A stretch of DNA of 64,000 bases from Lachnospiraceae bacterium (GTDB lineage Bacteria; Bacillota; Clostridia; Lachnospirales; Lachnospiraceae). Of this stretch, positions 9,558 through 18,969 are shown piece after piece; positions within the stretch are counted from its first letter, which is position 1; every line of letters starts with the position of its first letter. The position numbers and the translations under genes were made by a program. The stretch lies in NCBI GenBank assembly GCA_017556805.1, contig JAFYMC010000034.1, positions 62,001-126,000 of the forward strand. Direction: 5' to 3'. The notes under the pieces are model-generated. The model was not told where the DNA came from, searched no databases, and saw only the letters and a list, made by a program, of their open reading frames with translations.

Positions 9558-11294
9558 ATGGCAAAGAAGATTATGCTCGGTAACGAGGCCATTGCCCGCG
9601 GTGCTTACGAAGCAGGCGTGAAGGTATCGGCTGCGTATCCGGGAACTCCGAGTACGGAGATCAGCGAAAATATTGTACAGTATAAGGAGATTTACTCCGA
9701 GTGGTCACCGAATGAGAAGGTAGCGGCAGAGGTTGCCATCGGTGCGGCAATTTCCGGCGTGCGTGCTATGTTCTCTATGAAGCACGTAGGCGTAAACGTA
9801 GCAAGCGATCCGCTCTATACCATTTCTTACAGTGGTGTAAACGGCGGTTTGGTATTGGTAGCGGCAGACGACCCGGGTCTTTACAGCTCCCAGAACGAGC
9901 AGGATACCCGTATGGTGGGCAGAGCGGCACAGGTTCCGGTTCTTGAACCGTCCGACAGCCAGGAAGCAAAGGATTTCGTAAAGCTTGCGTTTGAACTCAG
10001 TGAGCAGTACGACACGCCGATGATTGTTCGTACCACCACCCGTCTTGCACATTCTCAGGGCCTTGTTGAGCTTTGTGACCGTGATGAGGTTGCGGATAAG
10101 CCGTACGAGAGAAATGTGGCAAAGTTCGTTATGATGCCGGGTATGGCAAAGCAGAGACATATTTACGTAGAGCAGCGTTTAAAGAAGATGGCAGAGGATG
10201 CATGCAGCCTTTCCATCAATAAGGCAGAGTACAACGATACCTCCATCGGTTTTATTACCAGCGGTATTCCGTATCAGTATGTAAAGGAGGCTTGTCCGAA
10301 TGCGTCCGTATTAAAGCTGGGTATGGTACACCCGCTTCCGCGTAAGCTTATCGAGGAGTTTGCGGCAAAGGTAGATAAGCTCTATATTTTCGAGGAACTG
10401 GAGCCGGTGATCGAGGAGCAGGTGAAGTCCTGGGGTATCAAGTGTATCGGTAAGGAAATCTTTACCGTTCAGGGCGAGTACAGTGCAAATATGCTTCGTA
10501 AGGCAGTGCTCGGTGAGACTGCTGAGCTGAAGGCTCCGGCACAGGTACCGGCAAGACCGCCGATTCTTTGTCCGGGATGTCCGCACAGAAGCGTTTACTC
10601 TGTATTAAACAAGCTTAAGATTCATGCAGCAGGCGACATCGGATGTTATACCCTCGGTGCCGTGGCTCCGTTAAATGTAGTAGATACCACTGTATGTATG
10701 GGTGCAAGTATTTCCACCCTTCACGGTATGGAAAAGGCAAAGGGTAAGGAGTACATCAAGAACTGGGTTGCCGTTATCGGTGATTCCACCTTCATGCACA
10801 CAGGTGTAAATTCCTTGATTAACATGGTATACAACAAGGGTACCGGTACCGTTATGATTTTAGATAACTCCACCACCGGTATGACCGGTCATCAGGACCA
10901 CGCAGCCACCGGTAAGACTTTGATGGGTGAGACCACCAAGGCTGTAAACTTAGTTCAGTTCTGTAAGGCTATCGGCATTGAGCATGTGGTAGAGGTAAAT
11001 GCGTTTGATACCGCCGAGCTTGAGCGTATCATTAAGGAAGAGACCGCAAGAGACGATGTTTCCGTTATTATTACCAAGTCCCCGTGCGTACTCTTAAAGG
11101 GCAATGTATTCCCGGATGTTTGTGTTCCGGACAGCGATAAGTGTAAGAAGTGCGGCATGTGCTTAAGACCGGGATGTCCGGCGCTCACCAAGAATGCGGA
11201 CGGCACCATCGCCATCGATGCTACCATGTGTAACGGCTGCGGACTTTGCATGCAGCTTTGTAAGTTCGATGCAATTGAAAAGAAGGCAAGATAA
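9558..11294 (+). CDS. iorA: Indolepyruvate:ferredoxin oxidoreductase, alpha subunit
   Basis: Oxidatively decarboxylates aryl-2-oxoacids (indolepyruvate, phenylpyruvate, hydroxyphenylpyruvate) to aryl-acetyl-CoA while reducing ferredoxin. The 578-residue length fits the family. The N-terminal pyruvate-oxidoreductase domain carries AAYPGTPSTEI; the thiamine-diphosphate domain carries the GDSTFMHTG motif; the C-terminus (about 525-575) has two [4Fe-4S] sets, CKKCGMCLRPGC and CNGCGLCMQLCK. An AAAGGA site precedes the ATG by about 9 nt. It is the first gene of an operon with iorB, paaK, an ACT protein and an amidohydrolase. Confidence 0.95.
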   Translation: MAKKIMLGNEAIARGAYEAGVKVSAAYPGTPSTEISENIVQYKEIYSEWSPNEKVAAEVAIGAAISGVRAMFSMKHVGVNVASDPLYTISYSGVNGGLVLVAADDPGLYSSQNEQDTRMVGRAAQVPVLEPSDSQEAKDFVKLAFELSEQYDTPMIVRTTTRLAHSQGLVELCDRDEVADKPYERNVAKFVMMPGMAKQRHIYVEQRLKKMAEDACSLSINKAEYNDTSIGFITSGIPYQYVKEACPNASVLKLGMVHPLPRKLIEEFAAKVDKLYIFEELEPVIEEQVKSWGIKCIGKEIFTVQGEYSANMLRKAVLGETAELKAPAQVPARPPILCPGCPHRSVYSVLNKLKIHAAGDIGCYTLGAVAPLNVVDTTVCMGASISTLHGMEKAKGKEYIKNWVAVIGDSTFMHTGVNSLINMVYNKGTGTVMILDNSTTGMTGHQDHAATGKTLMGETTKAVNLVQFCKAIGIEHVVEVNAFDTAELERIIKEETARDDVSVIITKSPCVLLKGNVFPDVCVPDSDKCKKCGMCLRPGCPALTKNADGTIAIDATMCNGCGLCMQLCKFDAIEKKAR

Positions 11295-11307
11295 GGAGGA
11301 TTGGACT

Positions 11308-11877
11308 ATGACCACGAGAAATATTATGATTGTCGGTGTGGGCGGTCAGGGTACCCTGCTTACCAGCCGTATTTTAGGAAATATTACCGTAGAGGCGGGC
11401 TTTGATGTAAAGCTTTCCGAGGTTCACGGTATGGCACAGAGAGGCGGAAGCGTAGTTACCTTCGTTCGTTACGGCGAGAAGGTTGCGGAGCCGATTGTAG
11501 AAGAAGGACAGGCAGACGTTTTAATTGCTTTCGAGCGTCTGGAGGCACTTCGTTATGCACACTTCTTAAAGAAGGACGGTGCTATGGTAATCAACGATCG
11601 TCGCATTGAGCCGATTACCGTTGTAACCGGAGCGGCGCAGTATCCGGAGAACATTATCGAGGATCTTGCCAAGGAGCATCAGGTTTATTCCGTAGATGCC
11701 CAGGAAGAGGCTTTAAAGCTTGGTAATTCCAAGGTATTTAACGTTATCGTTCTCGGTGTGGCCGCGAAGCACATGGACTTTACGAAGGAGCAGTGGCTTA
11801 ACGCAATCGAGGCTACCGTGCCGCCGAAGACCGTAGAGTTAAACAAGAAAGCATTCCTCGTAGGATACGAGATGTAA
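11308..11877 (+). CDS. iorB: Indolepyruvate:ferredoxin oxidoreductase, beta subunit
   Basis: The 189-residue gamma-type partner of IorA, with the N-terminal nucleotide-binding-like motif [10 protein letters not shown] and the family segment [13 protein letters not shown]. The start at 11308 is set by AAGGAGGATTGG just upstream; a longer open frame overlapping iorA is rejected. It lies 13 bp after iorA, so the two subunits are co-translated. Cytoplasmic enzyme; function is firm from family and pairing. Confidence 0.95.
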   Translation: MTTRNIMIVGVGGQGTLLTSRILGNITVEAGFDVKLSEVHGMAQRGGSVVTFVRYGEKVAEPIVEEGQADVLIAFERLEALRYAHFLKKDGAMVINDRRIEPITVVTGAAQYPENIIEDLAKEHQVYSVDAQEEALKLGNSKVFNVIVLGVAAKHMDFTKEQWLNAIEATVPPKTVELNKKAFLVGYEM

Positions 11878-11927
11878 TATGTTTTAATAATCTTTTAAAT
11901 CGCAGAGTACTGCGGAAGGAGAAGTCA

Positions 11928-13226
11928 ATGATTTGGAACGAAGCAAAAGAATGTATGAGCAGAGATGAAATTCATCATCTGCAAGGGAAGCGTCTTGTTA
12001 AGACGGTAAATCACGTGTATCATAACGTAGAGTTTTACCGTAAGAAGATGCAGGCGGTAGGTTTGGAACCGGGAGATATTCAGTCTGCGGACGATATTAC
12101 GAAGCTTCCGTTTACAACGAAGGATGATTTACGCGATACCTATCCGTTCGGTTTGTTTGCTGTTCCGATGTCTGAAATCGTACGAGTACATGCATCCAGC
12201 GGTACTACCGGTAAGGCTACGGTAGTCGGTTATACGAGACATGATATTGATGTTTGGTCCGAGTGTGTTGCCAGAGCATTTACCATGGCAGGTTTGACCA
12301 AGGATGATATCATCCAGGTTGCCTACGGTTACGGTTTGTTTACCGGCGGTCTCGGAGCTCATTACGGTGCCGAGAATTTAGGTGCAACGGTAGTACCGAT
12401 GTCTACCGGTAATACAAAGAAGTTAATTACCATGATGAAGGATTTCGGTGCTACGGCTCTTGCATGTACGCCGTCCTATCTTATGCATATTGCGGAAACA
12501 CTGGAAGAGCAGGGCGATATTCCGAATATCAAGTTAAAGGCTGCCATCTGCGGTGCGGAGCCGTGGACCGAAAATATGCGGAAGCAGATTGAGGAGAAGC
12601 TTCACATTCATGCGCACGATATTTACGGTTTGTCCGAAGTTATGGGACCGGGAGTTGCCTGTGACTGTATTTATCATAAGGGCCTCCATGTATACGAGGA
12701 CCACTTCCTTCCGGAAATCGTCAGCTCCGAGACCTTGTTGCCGGTACCGGAGGGCGAGACCGGTGAGCTCGTATTCACGACGCTGACCAAGGAAGGTATT
12801 CCGCTCATCCGTTATCGTACCAAGGATTTGACCAGCATTTCCTATGACAAGTGTGAGTGCGGCAGAACCTTGGCTCGTATCAGTCGTTTCAAGGGACGTT
12901 CCGACGATATGTTGATTATCCGCGGAGTAAACGTATTCCCGTCCCAGATCGAAGCGGCACTTCTTGAAATGTCCGGTACCACACCGAACTACTTCATGAT
13001 TGTAGATCGTGTGAATAACCTGGATACTTTGGAGGTACAGGTAGAAGTAGAGGAGCGTTTCTTCTCTGATGAAATCAAGGAGTTGGAGCGTCTTAATAAG
13101 CAGATTGTACATACCATCCAGCAGGCCATCGGTCTGGCGGTAAAGGTTACCCTTGTAGAGCCGAAGACTTTAGAGCGTAGCATGGGCAAGGCGGTTCGTG
13201 TACTGGATAAGAGAAAGCTGGTTTAA
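11928..13226 (+). CDS. paaK: Phenylacetate-CoA ligase
   Basis: An AMP-forming ligase of 432 residues converting phenylacetate (or another aryl-acetate) to its CoA thioester, or running in reverse to conserve energy as ATP from the IorAB product. Motifs are the P-loop [26 protein letters not shown], the ribose-binding segment YRTKDLT and [10 protein letters not shown] at the C-terminal hinge. GGAAGGAG stands 7 nt before the ATG. Its position 50 bp after iorB is typical of anaerobic aromatic amino-acid catabolism, where the CoA ester is turned into acid plus ATP; direction here is inference. Confidence 0.92.
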   Translation: MIWNEAKECMSRDEIHHLQGKRLVKTVNHVYHNVEFYRKKMQAVGLEPGDIQSADDITKLPFTTKDDLRDTYPFGLFAVPMSEIVRVHASSGTTGKATVVGYTRHDIDVWSECVARAFTMAGLTKDDIIQVAYGYGLFTGGLGAHYGAENLGATVVPMSTGNTKKLITMMKDFGATALACTPSYLMHIAETLEEQGDIPNIKLKAAICGAEPWTENMRKQIEEKLHIHAHDIYGLSEVMGPGVACDCIYHKGLHVYEDHFLPEIVSSETLLPVPEGETGELVFTTLTKEGIPLIRYRTKDLTSISYDKCECGRTLARISRFKGRSDDMLIIRGVNVFPSQIEAALLEMSGTTPNYFMIVDRVNNLDTLEVQVEVEERFFSDEIKELERLNKQIVHTIQQAIGLAVKVTLVEPKTLERSMGKAVRVLDKRKLV

Positions 13227-13263
13227 GTGAGGGCTGCCTGTGTGGCAGGGAAAGGAGACGCAT

Positions 13264-13698
13264 ATGTATTTAGAGCAGTTATCGGTTTTTATGGAAAATA
13301 AAGTCAGCCGTTTAAATGAGGTATTACTTCAGTTAAAAACGAGCAAAGTAAATGTGTTATCTTTAAGTCTCGCGGATACCAGTGAATTCGGTGTGCTTCG
13401 CCTGATTGTGGACAATCCGGAGGAAGGCCGCAAGGTATTAAAGGAAAACGGTTTTTCCGCAAGACTTACCAAGGTGCTTGCAATCAAGCTTCCGAACGAA
13501 GTAGGTACCTTACAGGGCGTGCTGGAACTTTTGGGAAATGCAGGCATGAATGTAGAGTATATGTACGTGCTTGCCAATGCAAAGGAGTTTTCCGGTATGA
13601 TTATTAAGACCGGAAATCCGGAGGAGGCCGCAAAGATTTTGGCAGATGCAGGCATTGAGTTTGTGAAAGCAGAGGAAGTAGGTAAAATTGGAGCGTAA
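13264..13698 (+). CDS. Tandem ACT-domain amino-acid-binding protein
   Basis: A 144-residue protein of two ACT domains (about 4-66 and 70-142) with no catalytic domain, as often found next to paaK and iorAB. ACT domains bind amino acids, so it probably senses an aromatic amino acid and tunes the neighbouring enzymes; this is inference. AAAGGAG precedes the ATG at 13264. The second domain starts at LAIKLPNEVGTLQGVLELL, a usual ACT beta-alpha core. Its last 11 bases overlap the next gene. Confidence 0.85.
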   Translation: MYLEQLSVFMENKVSRLNEVLLQLKTSKVNVLSLSLADTSEFGVLRLIVDNPEEGRKVLKENGFSARLTKVLAIKLPNEVGTLQGVLELLGNAGMNVEYMYVLANAKEFSGMIIKTGNPEEAAKILADAGIEFVKAEEVGKIGA

Positions 13699-14500
13699 AA
13701 TCATTGATTTTCATACGCACGCATTTCCGGACAAAATCGCCGGAAAAACAATAGAATTATTATCGGCAAAAGGCGGGATTCCGGCTCATACGGACGGCAC
13801 CTCCGAAGGACTTCGGAGGGCGCTGTCGGGAGCCGGGATTTCTCTTGGAATTGTATTGCCGGTGGTAACAAGGCCGGAGCAGTTCGAGTCGATTACCCGG
13901 TTTGCAACGCAGATAAACGAGGAACAAAACGACTTGTTGTCTTTCGGAGGCATTCACCCGGATACAGCCGATTACAAAAAGGAATTAAAGACACTTTTTG
14001 ACCTGGGATTTCGGGGAATTAAGCTTCATCCGGATTATCAGGGAGTGTATTTTGATGACATCCGCTATATGCGTATTATGGAATATGCATCGGAACTGGG
14101 ATTGATTATTGTAACTCATGCCGGTGTGGATATCGGATTTCCGGATGTGGTACGGTGTACACCGAAGAGGGCGTTAAAGGTTCTTCGGGAGATAAAACCG
14201 GACAAGCTGGTACTTGCCCATATGGGGGGATGGAGCCTTTGGGATGAGGTAATTGATACCCTTGCGGGGGAGCCGGTGTATATGGACACGGCCTATTCCA
14301 TGGGACATATTTCCGAGGAGCAGTTTGTGAATCTTTGCCGGTTACACGGTGCAGAGAACATTTTGTTTGCTACGGATTGTCCGTGGGGTAATCCGAAGAA
14401 GGACGTAGAGACCTTTTTGTCCATGCCCCTTCATCCGGAGGCGCAGGAGCTTATTTTGCATAAAAATGCGGAACGGCTGTTGGGATTAGAGGAAGTGTAA
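13688..14500 (+). CDS. Amidohydrolase-family metal-dependent hydrolase
   Basis: A 270-residue TIM-barrel protein of the Amidohydro_2 type: N-terminal DFHTHAFPD metal motif, a mid-barrel His in KLHPDYQG, a second in VTHAGVD, HMGG near residue 180, and the C-terminal FATDCPWG Asp motif. All usual metal ligands appear present. The frame begins with TTG at 13688, overlapping the ACT gene by 11 bp, with GGAAGTAGG just upstream, so translational coupling is likely; no ATG fits the conserved N-terminus. Substrate unknown; its place suggests a role with aromatic acids. It is the last gene of the operon. Confidence 0.8.
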   Translation: MERKIIDFHTHAFPDKIAGKTIELLSAKGGIPAHTDGTSEGLRRALSGAGISLGIVLPVVTRPEQFESITRFATQINEEQNDLLSFGGIHPDTADYKKELKTLFDLGFRGIKLHPDYQGVYFDDIRYMRIMEYASELGLIIVTHAGVDIGFPDVVRCTPKRALKVLREIKPDKLVLAHMGGWSLWDEVIDTLAGEPVYMDTAYSMGHISEEQFVNLCRLHGAENILFATDCPWGNPKKDVETFLSMPLHPEAQELILHKNAERLLGLEEV

Positions 14501-14540
14501 TGTCCGGGATATCGAAAAATTTAATAATATAATGAAAAAT

Positions 14541-14579
14541 ATCTGTCCAAAGGGGTTGACAAATCTCCGGAGGGCAGAT
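14541..14579. repeat. Inverted repeat flanking the symporter promoter -35 box
   Basis: ATCTGTCC (14541-14548) and GGGCAGAT (14572-14579) are inverted copies with one G-T pair on either side of the -35 box, the right arm touching the -10. This is where an operator would be expected; no regulator is identified. Confidence 0.35.
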
Positions 14580-14584
14580 ATAAT
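14556..14584 (+). promoter_or_regulatory. Sigma-A promoter of the symporter gene
   Basis: Perfect TTGACA, 17 bp, TATAAT. The predicted transcript begins about 100 nt before the start codon and includes the hairpin at 14604-14643. Confidence 0.85.
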
Positions 14585-14603
14585 TATGGCAAGATGCTTT
14601 ATT

Positions 14604-14643
14604 ACTTTAAAGCGCAACGCTATGAAGCGCAACGCTTTAAAGT
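14604..14643 (+). repeat. Hairpin / direct-repeat element in the symporter 5' leader
   Basis: Perfect 11-bp inverted repeat ACTTTAAAGCG / CGCTTTAAAGT enclosing two direct copies of AAGCGCAACGCT (14610-14621 and 14625-14636). It lies in the leader just after the promoter; no U-tract follows, so it is not a standard terminator. Confidence 0.6.
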
Positions 14644-14690
14644 GAAATATGGGCAAAAAAATAAAATCTCAAGGAGAGAAGGAGAAAGAT

Positions 14691-16241
14691 ATGTTAGTAA
14701 AGATTATTTTGTTGATTATCTTTTTCGGTACCATGATCGGTGTAGGCGTATATTCCAGACGACATGCTACCGATGTAAACGGCTTTGTATTGGGCGGCAG
14801 AGGTGTCGGTCCGTGGTTGACCGCTTTCGCATACGGTACGTCTTATTTCTCCGCAGTTGTATTTGTAGGTTATGCGGGACAGTTCGGCTGGAAGTACGGT
14901 ATGTCCGCTACCTGGATCGGTATCGGTAATGCTCTAATCGGTTCTTTGCTGGCATGGGTAATCCTCGGTCGTCGTACCCGTATTATGAGTAAGCATTTCT
15001 CGTCGAAGACCATGCCGGATTTCTTCGGAAAGAGATATGAGAGCAATGCACTTCGAATTGCGGCATCCGTAATTGCGTTTATTTTCCTGATTCCGTATAC
15101 CGCATCCGTATACAACGGTCTGTCCCGTTTGTTCGGAATGGCATTTGATATTCCGTATTCCGCGTGTGTTATCGGCATGGCGGTATTGACCGGAATTTAC
15201 GTTATCCTGGGCGGATATATGGCAACAGCCATTAATGATTTCATTCAGGGTATTATTATGTTATTCGGTATCGTTGCGGTTATCGCAGCGGTGTTAAACG
15301 GGCAGGGCGGTTTCTACGAGGCAGTGAGGAATTTGGCGGAGTTTGAGAGTGATGTGGCAGTTACCGCAGGGCAGAAGGGTGCATTTACTTCCTTCCTGGG
15401 TCCGGACCCGTGGAATCTGTTCGGCGTGGTAGTGCTTACCTCTCTGGGAACCTGGGGCCTGCCGCAGATGGTACATAAGTTTTATGCAATTAAGGATGAG
15501 AAGTCTGTTCGGACCGGTACCATTATTTCCACCTTATTTGCAATCGTGATTTCCTGCGGATGTTATTTCCTGGGTGGTTTCGGTCGTTTGTTTGACGGCC
15601 CGGAGATTTACGGTGCCAACGGTGCCATTGTTTACGATGCCATTGTGCCGACCATGTTGTCAAAGCTTTCGGATATTTTAATCGGTATCGTAATTGTACT
15701 GGTGCTTTCCGCCTCCATGTCTACCTTGTCTTCTCTTGTTATGACTTCCAGTTCTACTCTTACCCTGGATGTGATTAAGGGAAGCATTGCAAAGAAAATG
15801 AGTGAGAAAAAGCAGCTTCTTTGGATGAGAGTGTTGATTGTATTCTTTATTGTGGTTTCTGTTGTTATTGCGTTGGACCCGCCGGCATTCATTGCGCAGC
15901 TTATGGGTATTTCCTGGGGAGCTCTGGCCGGTGCCTTCCTGGCTCCGTTTTTATACGGTTTATACTGGAAGGGCGTTACAAGGGCTTCTGTTTGGGCAAG
16001 CTTCGCAACCGGTGTGGGTATTACCGTTGCAAATATGTTCTTCAAGTTTATCGCATCTCCGATTAATGCAGGTGCAATTGCGATGGTTGCCGGATTAATT
16101 ATTGTGCCGGTAGTGAGTCTGGTTACGCCGAAGATGAAGAAGGAAACGGTAGAAGCATGCTTTGCCTGCTACAATAAGAAGGTTGTGGTAGAAAATAAGG
16201 TGGCACTTCCGAAGGAAGAGAATGAGGAAGGGAAGCAGTAA
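14691..16241 (+). CDS. Sodium:solute symporter (SSS family)
   Basis: A 516-residue inner-membrane protein of the PutP/PanF-like SSS family, with about 13 hydrophobic helices and the family segments GGRGVGPWLTAFAYGTSYFSA and LGTWGLPQMVHKFYA. Imports an organic solute with sodium; the solute is not predictable. The ATG at 14691 follows AAGGAGAAAG; a longer frame reaching back to 14649 lacks a site. The gene stands alone, with its own consensus promoter and a hairpin leader. Confidence 0.88.
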   Translation: MLVKIILLIIFFGTMIGVGVYSRRHATDVNGFVLGGRGVGPWLTAFAYGTSYFSAVVFVGYAGQFGWKYGMSATWIGIGNALIGSLLAWVILGRRTRIMSKHFSSKTMPDFFGKRYESNALRIAASVIAFIFLIPYTASVYNGLSRLFGMAFDIPYSACVIGMAVLTGIYVILGGYMATAINDFIQGIIMLFGIVAVIAAVLNGQGGFYEAVRNLAEFESDVAVTAGQKGAFTSFLGPDPWNLFGVVVLTSLGTWGLPQMVHKFYAIKDEKSVRTGTIISTLFAIVISCGCYFLGGFGRLFDGPEIYGANGAIVYDAIVPTMLSKLSDILIGIVIVLVLSASMSTLSSLVMTSSSTLTLDVIKGSIAKKMSEKKQLLWMRVLIVFFIVVSVVIALDPPAFIAQLMGISWGALAGAFLAPFLYGLYWKGVTRASVWASFATGVGITVANMFFKFIASPINAGAIAMVAGLIIVPVVSLVTPKMKKETVEACFACYNKKVVVENKVALPKEENEEGKQ

Positions 16242-16341
16242 AACTGTCGATTTTAGTTGCAATACGCCGGGAAAAGAGGTAAACTGGTAGGGGGAGATAG
16301 TTTAGAGAAAGGTACCGGTATCGGTTACAGAGGCGTGTGCA

Positions 16342-17319
16342 ATGAGTTCAAATAACAGAAGAACCAATACAAACGTAATAAGTAAAATGATGAATGCAGG
16401 AAAGAGAGCAGTCGCAGGGGTGCTCTCTTTCGTCATGGATAAATGGAATTCCCTTCACAGGGAAACGAAAAAGGTATTCGGGATATCGTTGGTAGCAGGG
16501 CTTGTTTTGGTGGCTACGGTAGTTGTGCTGGCGATTTGTTTGGGAAATGTGACAAAGAAACTGGATTCCGTACAGGCCATGTCATCGAATCTGCAGCAGG
16601 AGCTTGACCGTGTCACGAACGAGATGGAAACCGTCCTGCAAAAGGGGCCTTTGACGGAAGTGCCGCAACCGACAATTGCGCCCACCACGGCAGCGACTGC
16701 GACTCCTATGCCGACGGCGACTCCGGAGCCGGATAAGTATATAGTATGTATTGATGCCGGTCACGGAGACTGGGACGGAGGTGCGGTAAAGACCGTAAAC
16801 GGAGTAGAGGTACGGGTAGAAAAGGACGATAACCTCCGAATGGCTATGCTGTTTCGGGAGGCTTTGAAGGCATATGATGTTGAAGTGGTAATGACAAGAG
16901 AAACCGATACATATCTGAGTCTTTCGGAGCGTGCCGGGATTGCAAATGCGGCAGGTGCGGATGTACTGATTTCTTTTCACCGGAATGCCTATGCCGGAAC
17001 GGCTGAGGTGAGTGGCGTGGAGTATTGGATTCACAACAGCAGACCGGCGGACGCGGAGAGTTTGGCTCAAAGAATATCAGCAGAGGTGGTAGCGATAGGA
17101 GGTATGCTGAACCGGGGGGTAAAGTACGGAACCATTGCCAGTTCGAAAGAAAATTACGCCATCAATCGTGAGGCCAATATGGCCAGTATGATTATTGAAC
17201 TGGGCTTTATCTCCAGTGAGTCCGACAACGCGGCATTGGACGAATACGGGGAAGACTATGCAAAGGGAATGGCAAAAGTAGTCTATGAATGGCTGGAAGA
17301 ACAGGCACAGGCCCGATAA
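16342..17319 (+). CDS. Membrane-anchored N-acetylmuramoyl-L-alanine amidase (Amidase_3)
   Basis: Cleaves the bond between MurNAc and L-Ala in peptidoglycan. The 325-residue protein has a cytoplasmic basic N-terminus, one membrane segment (about 46-68), a coiled and Thr/Pro linker (70-130) and an Amidase_3 domain (133-320). Zinc and catalytic residues are visible: His141 in DAGHGDWDGG, Glu160 in VEKDDNL, His213 in ISFHRNA and Glu286 in IIELGFIS. AGAGG precedes the ATG. Likely acts outside the membrane in cell-wall remodelling; 72 bp separate it from the next gene, which may share that role. Confidence 0.9.
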   Translation: MSSNNRRTNTNVISKMMNAGKRAVAGVLSFVMDKWNSLHRETKKVFGISLVAGLVLVATVVVLAICLGNVTKKLDSVQAMSSNLQQELDRVTNEMETVLQKGPLTEVPQPTIAPTTAATATPMPTATPEPDKYIVCIDAGHGDWDGGAVKTVNGVEVRVEKDDNLRMAMLFREALKAYDVEVVMTRETDTYLSLSERAGIANAAGADVLISFHRNAYAGTAEVSGVEYWIHNSRPADAESLAQRISAEVVAIGGMLNRGVKYGTIASSKENYAINREANMASMIIELGFISSESDNAALDEYGEDYAKGMAKVVYEWLEEQAQAR

Positions 17320-17322
17320 AGG

Positions 17323-17351
17323 TTGAAAAAACGGTGCTTTTGTGATAAAAT
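17323..17351 (+). promoter_or_regulatory. Promoter of the serine hydrolase gene
   Basis: TTGAAA, 17 bp, TAAAAT, 41 bp upstream of the start codon, lying between the amidase and hydrolase genes. Confidence 0.55.
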
Positions 17352-17391
17352 GTAAGTAAGTTACATGGAAAACTTTGACAAAGGAGAAGCC

Positions 17392-18684
17392 ATGAAGAAG
17401 ACACCGATAGTACTGGTAGTAGTATATTTACTGATCAGTTGTATGGTGGCGGTGGGATACAATAGCATTCGTGAGAAAGAAGATACCGTAGCAGAGGTAT
17501 GGAATCCGGCAGATTCTGAGGAAGACACGATACAAACGGCAGAGATTGAGTCGGGACCGACACAGACGGTTGAGACGTCGCCGGGAGCGGATACGGAGGA
17601 TAAAACAGCGGTAGGCGAGGAAGGACAGCTGGTTTTGATGTCGGGGGTGACTCCGGGGGGATCGTTTACGCCGGCACCGACAGAGCCGCCTGCGTTGACC
17701 GGTGAGCTTACAACTACGCCTGAGACAGAGGATATTTCCGGGACAGGAACTCCGACGACAGCGCCGGAACAACCTTCCGGGACAGTGACACCGGCGGCAG
17801 AACCGGAAAAGACGCCGGAACGTGAGACAGAGGATTCCGATGGCGAAAGAGCAGAGGTTACCTACGACGGAAAGGTAATCGGGTATTGCAATACCGAGTA
17901 CCGGATGAAGGAAGAGACTCTAAAGACGATTGTAAAGATGGTTCGTAAGGAGCCTTATATCAGTTCCTTTGTTTTGTATGATATCAATTCCGAGGCAATG
18001 ATTTGCTATAACGAAGAGCGGTATTATCCGGTAGCAAGTACGGTAAAGGCACCGTTTGTGATGACTTGTTTATGGCAGATTGAAGAAGGAGTGTCTTCCC
18101 TGGAGGATACGATGGAATACACCGAGGAGTATTCGGTTAAGGGAGACGGTGTAATCAAAAAGGAAGACTTAGGTACGGTGTTTACCGTAAAGGAACTGGT
18201 GGAACATGCGATTTTAATCAGTGACGATATCGGTTATTTGATGTTACAGGGAAAGTTCGGACACAAGTCTTACAATCAATTTCTGAAGGAGACCGGAAAT
18301 AAGGTGACGATTGACGGAGGGAGCATAAAGTGGGGGCAAACCTCTGCAATGGATTCTTTACGGAACTGGAAGGAAGTCTATCGTTATATCAATTCGGACA
18401 GCGAAAACGCAGCGTTTTTTGCAGAGCTTATAAAGAATACCAATAAAAGCTTTGTAAGAAATGTGCTGGGAGACGAGTATGTAGTCTACAATAAGATGGG
18501 CTGGGTTTACGGACAGTGTTGTCACGATCACGCTATTGTAATGGACGAGCAGCCGTATTTGATGGTTATTATGACCATGGGAAATGCCCGTACGGAGAAC
18601 CAGAAATTCATGGAGGAGTTGGCCGTTATCTTGAATGGTGTACATGAAGAAATGGTAAGTACGGAAGAATATGCGGTAGAATAA
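17392..18684 (+). CDS. Serine hydrolase of the class A beta-lactamase fold
   Basis: A 430-residue exported protein: N-terminal membrane anchor or signal (VLVVVYLLISCMVAVGY), a long Glu/Thr/Pro linker (about 30-165), then a penicillin-interacting fold. Motifs are S216-T-V-K219 (nucleophile and Lys), S277-D-D279 and K368-M-G370. These stand in the right order for class A enzymes, but the omega-loop E-x-x-L-N is not evident and the K-T/S-G motif is KMG, so a DD-peptidase-like or wall-related hydrolase is more likely than an antibiotic-degrading lactamase. The ATG at 17392 follows AAAGGAGAAGCC. The long linker suggests reaching through the wall. Confidence 0.8.
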   Translation: MKKTPIVLVVVYLLISCMVAVGYNSIREKEDTVAEVWNPADSEEDTIQTAEIESGPTQTVETSPGADTEDKTAVGEEGQLVLMSGVTPGGSFTPAPTEPPALTGELTTTPETEDISGTGTPTTAPEQPSGTVTPAAEPEKTPERETEDSDGERAEVTYDGKVIGYCNTEYRMKEETLKTIVKMVRKEPYISSFVLYDINSEAMICYNEERYYPVASTVKAPFVMTCLWQIEEGVSSLEDTMEYTEEYSVKGDGVIKKEDLGTVFTVKELVEHAILISDDIGYLMLQGKFGHKSYNQFLKETGNKVTIDGGSIKWGQTSAMDSLRNWKEVYRYINSDSENAAFFAELIKNTNKSFVRNVLGDEYVVYNKMGWVYGQCCHDHAIVMDEQPYLMVIMTMGNARTENQKFMEELAVILNGVHEEMVSTEEYAVE

Positions 18685-18740
18685 GAAGACACGGTTGATT
18701 GCCGAGTCGCGAAGAAAAGTAAATAATACAGATTGTCAAA

Positions 18741-18803
18741 AGCTCTGTTCACTTACGGGACGGTTCCGAAAGAACGCCGGTAAAGGAACAGAGCTTGTTT
18801 GTT
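18741..18803 (+). terminator. Terminator after the serine hydrolase gene
   Basis: Eleven-bp stem AAGCTCTGTTC / GAACAGAGCTT around a 34-nt loop, then GTTTGTT. The loop holds a small inner hairpin. Confidence 0.6.
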
Positions 18804-18892
18804 GGAAGGGGTGTTTTATGAATGTATCGGTTAATCTAATACAAGGGAAACGACGGTTTTTTGGAAAAATCCAAACTTTCGGGAAAATCTGC

Positions 18893-18920
18893 TTGCTTTT
18901 TTCTACAGATACGGTACAAT
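18893..18920 (+). promoter_or_regulatory. Possible promoter of the ABC-F gene
   Basis: TTGCTT, 16 bp, TACAAT, about 50 bp before the start codon; the -10 matches at 5 of 6 positions. Confidence 0.4.
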
Positions 18921-18969
18921 ATAGAATAGATAATTATGTGAACAGGATGTCAGAAAGGATTTAAGAACC

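Noticed and set aside
18695..18964. 89-codon frame between the serine hydrolase and the ABC-F gene
   Set aside because: It crosses the terminator and the promoter region, lacks a ribosome site at its start and has no protein-like composition.
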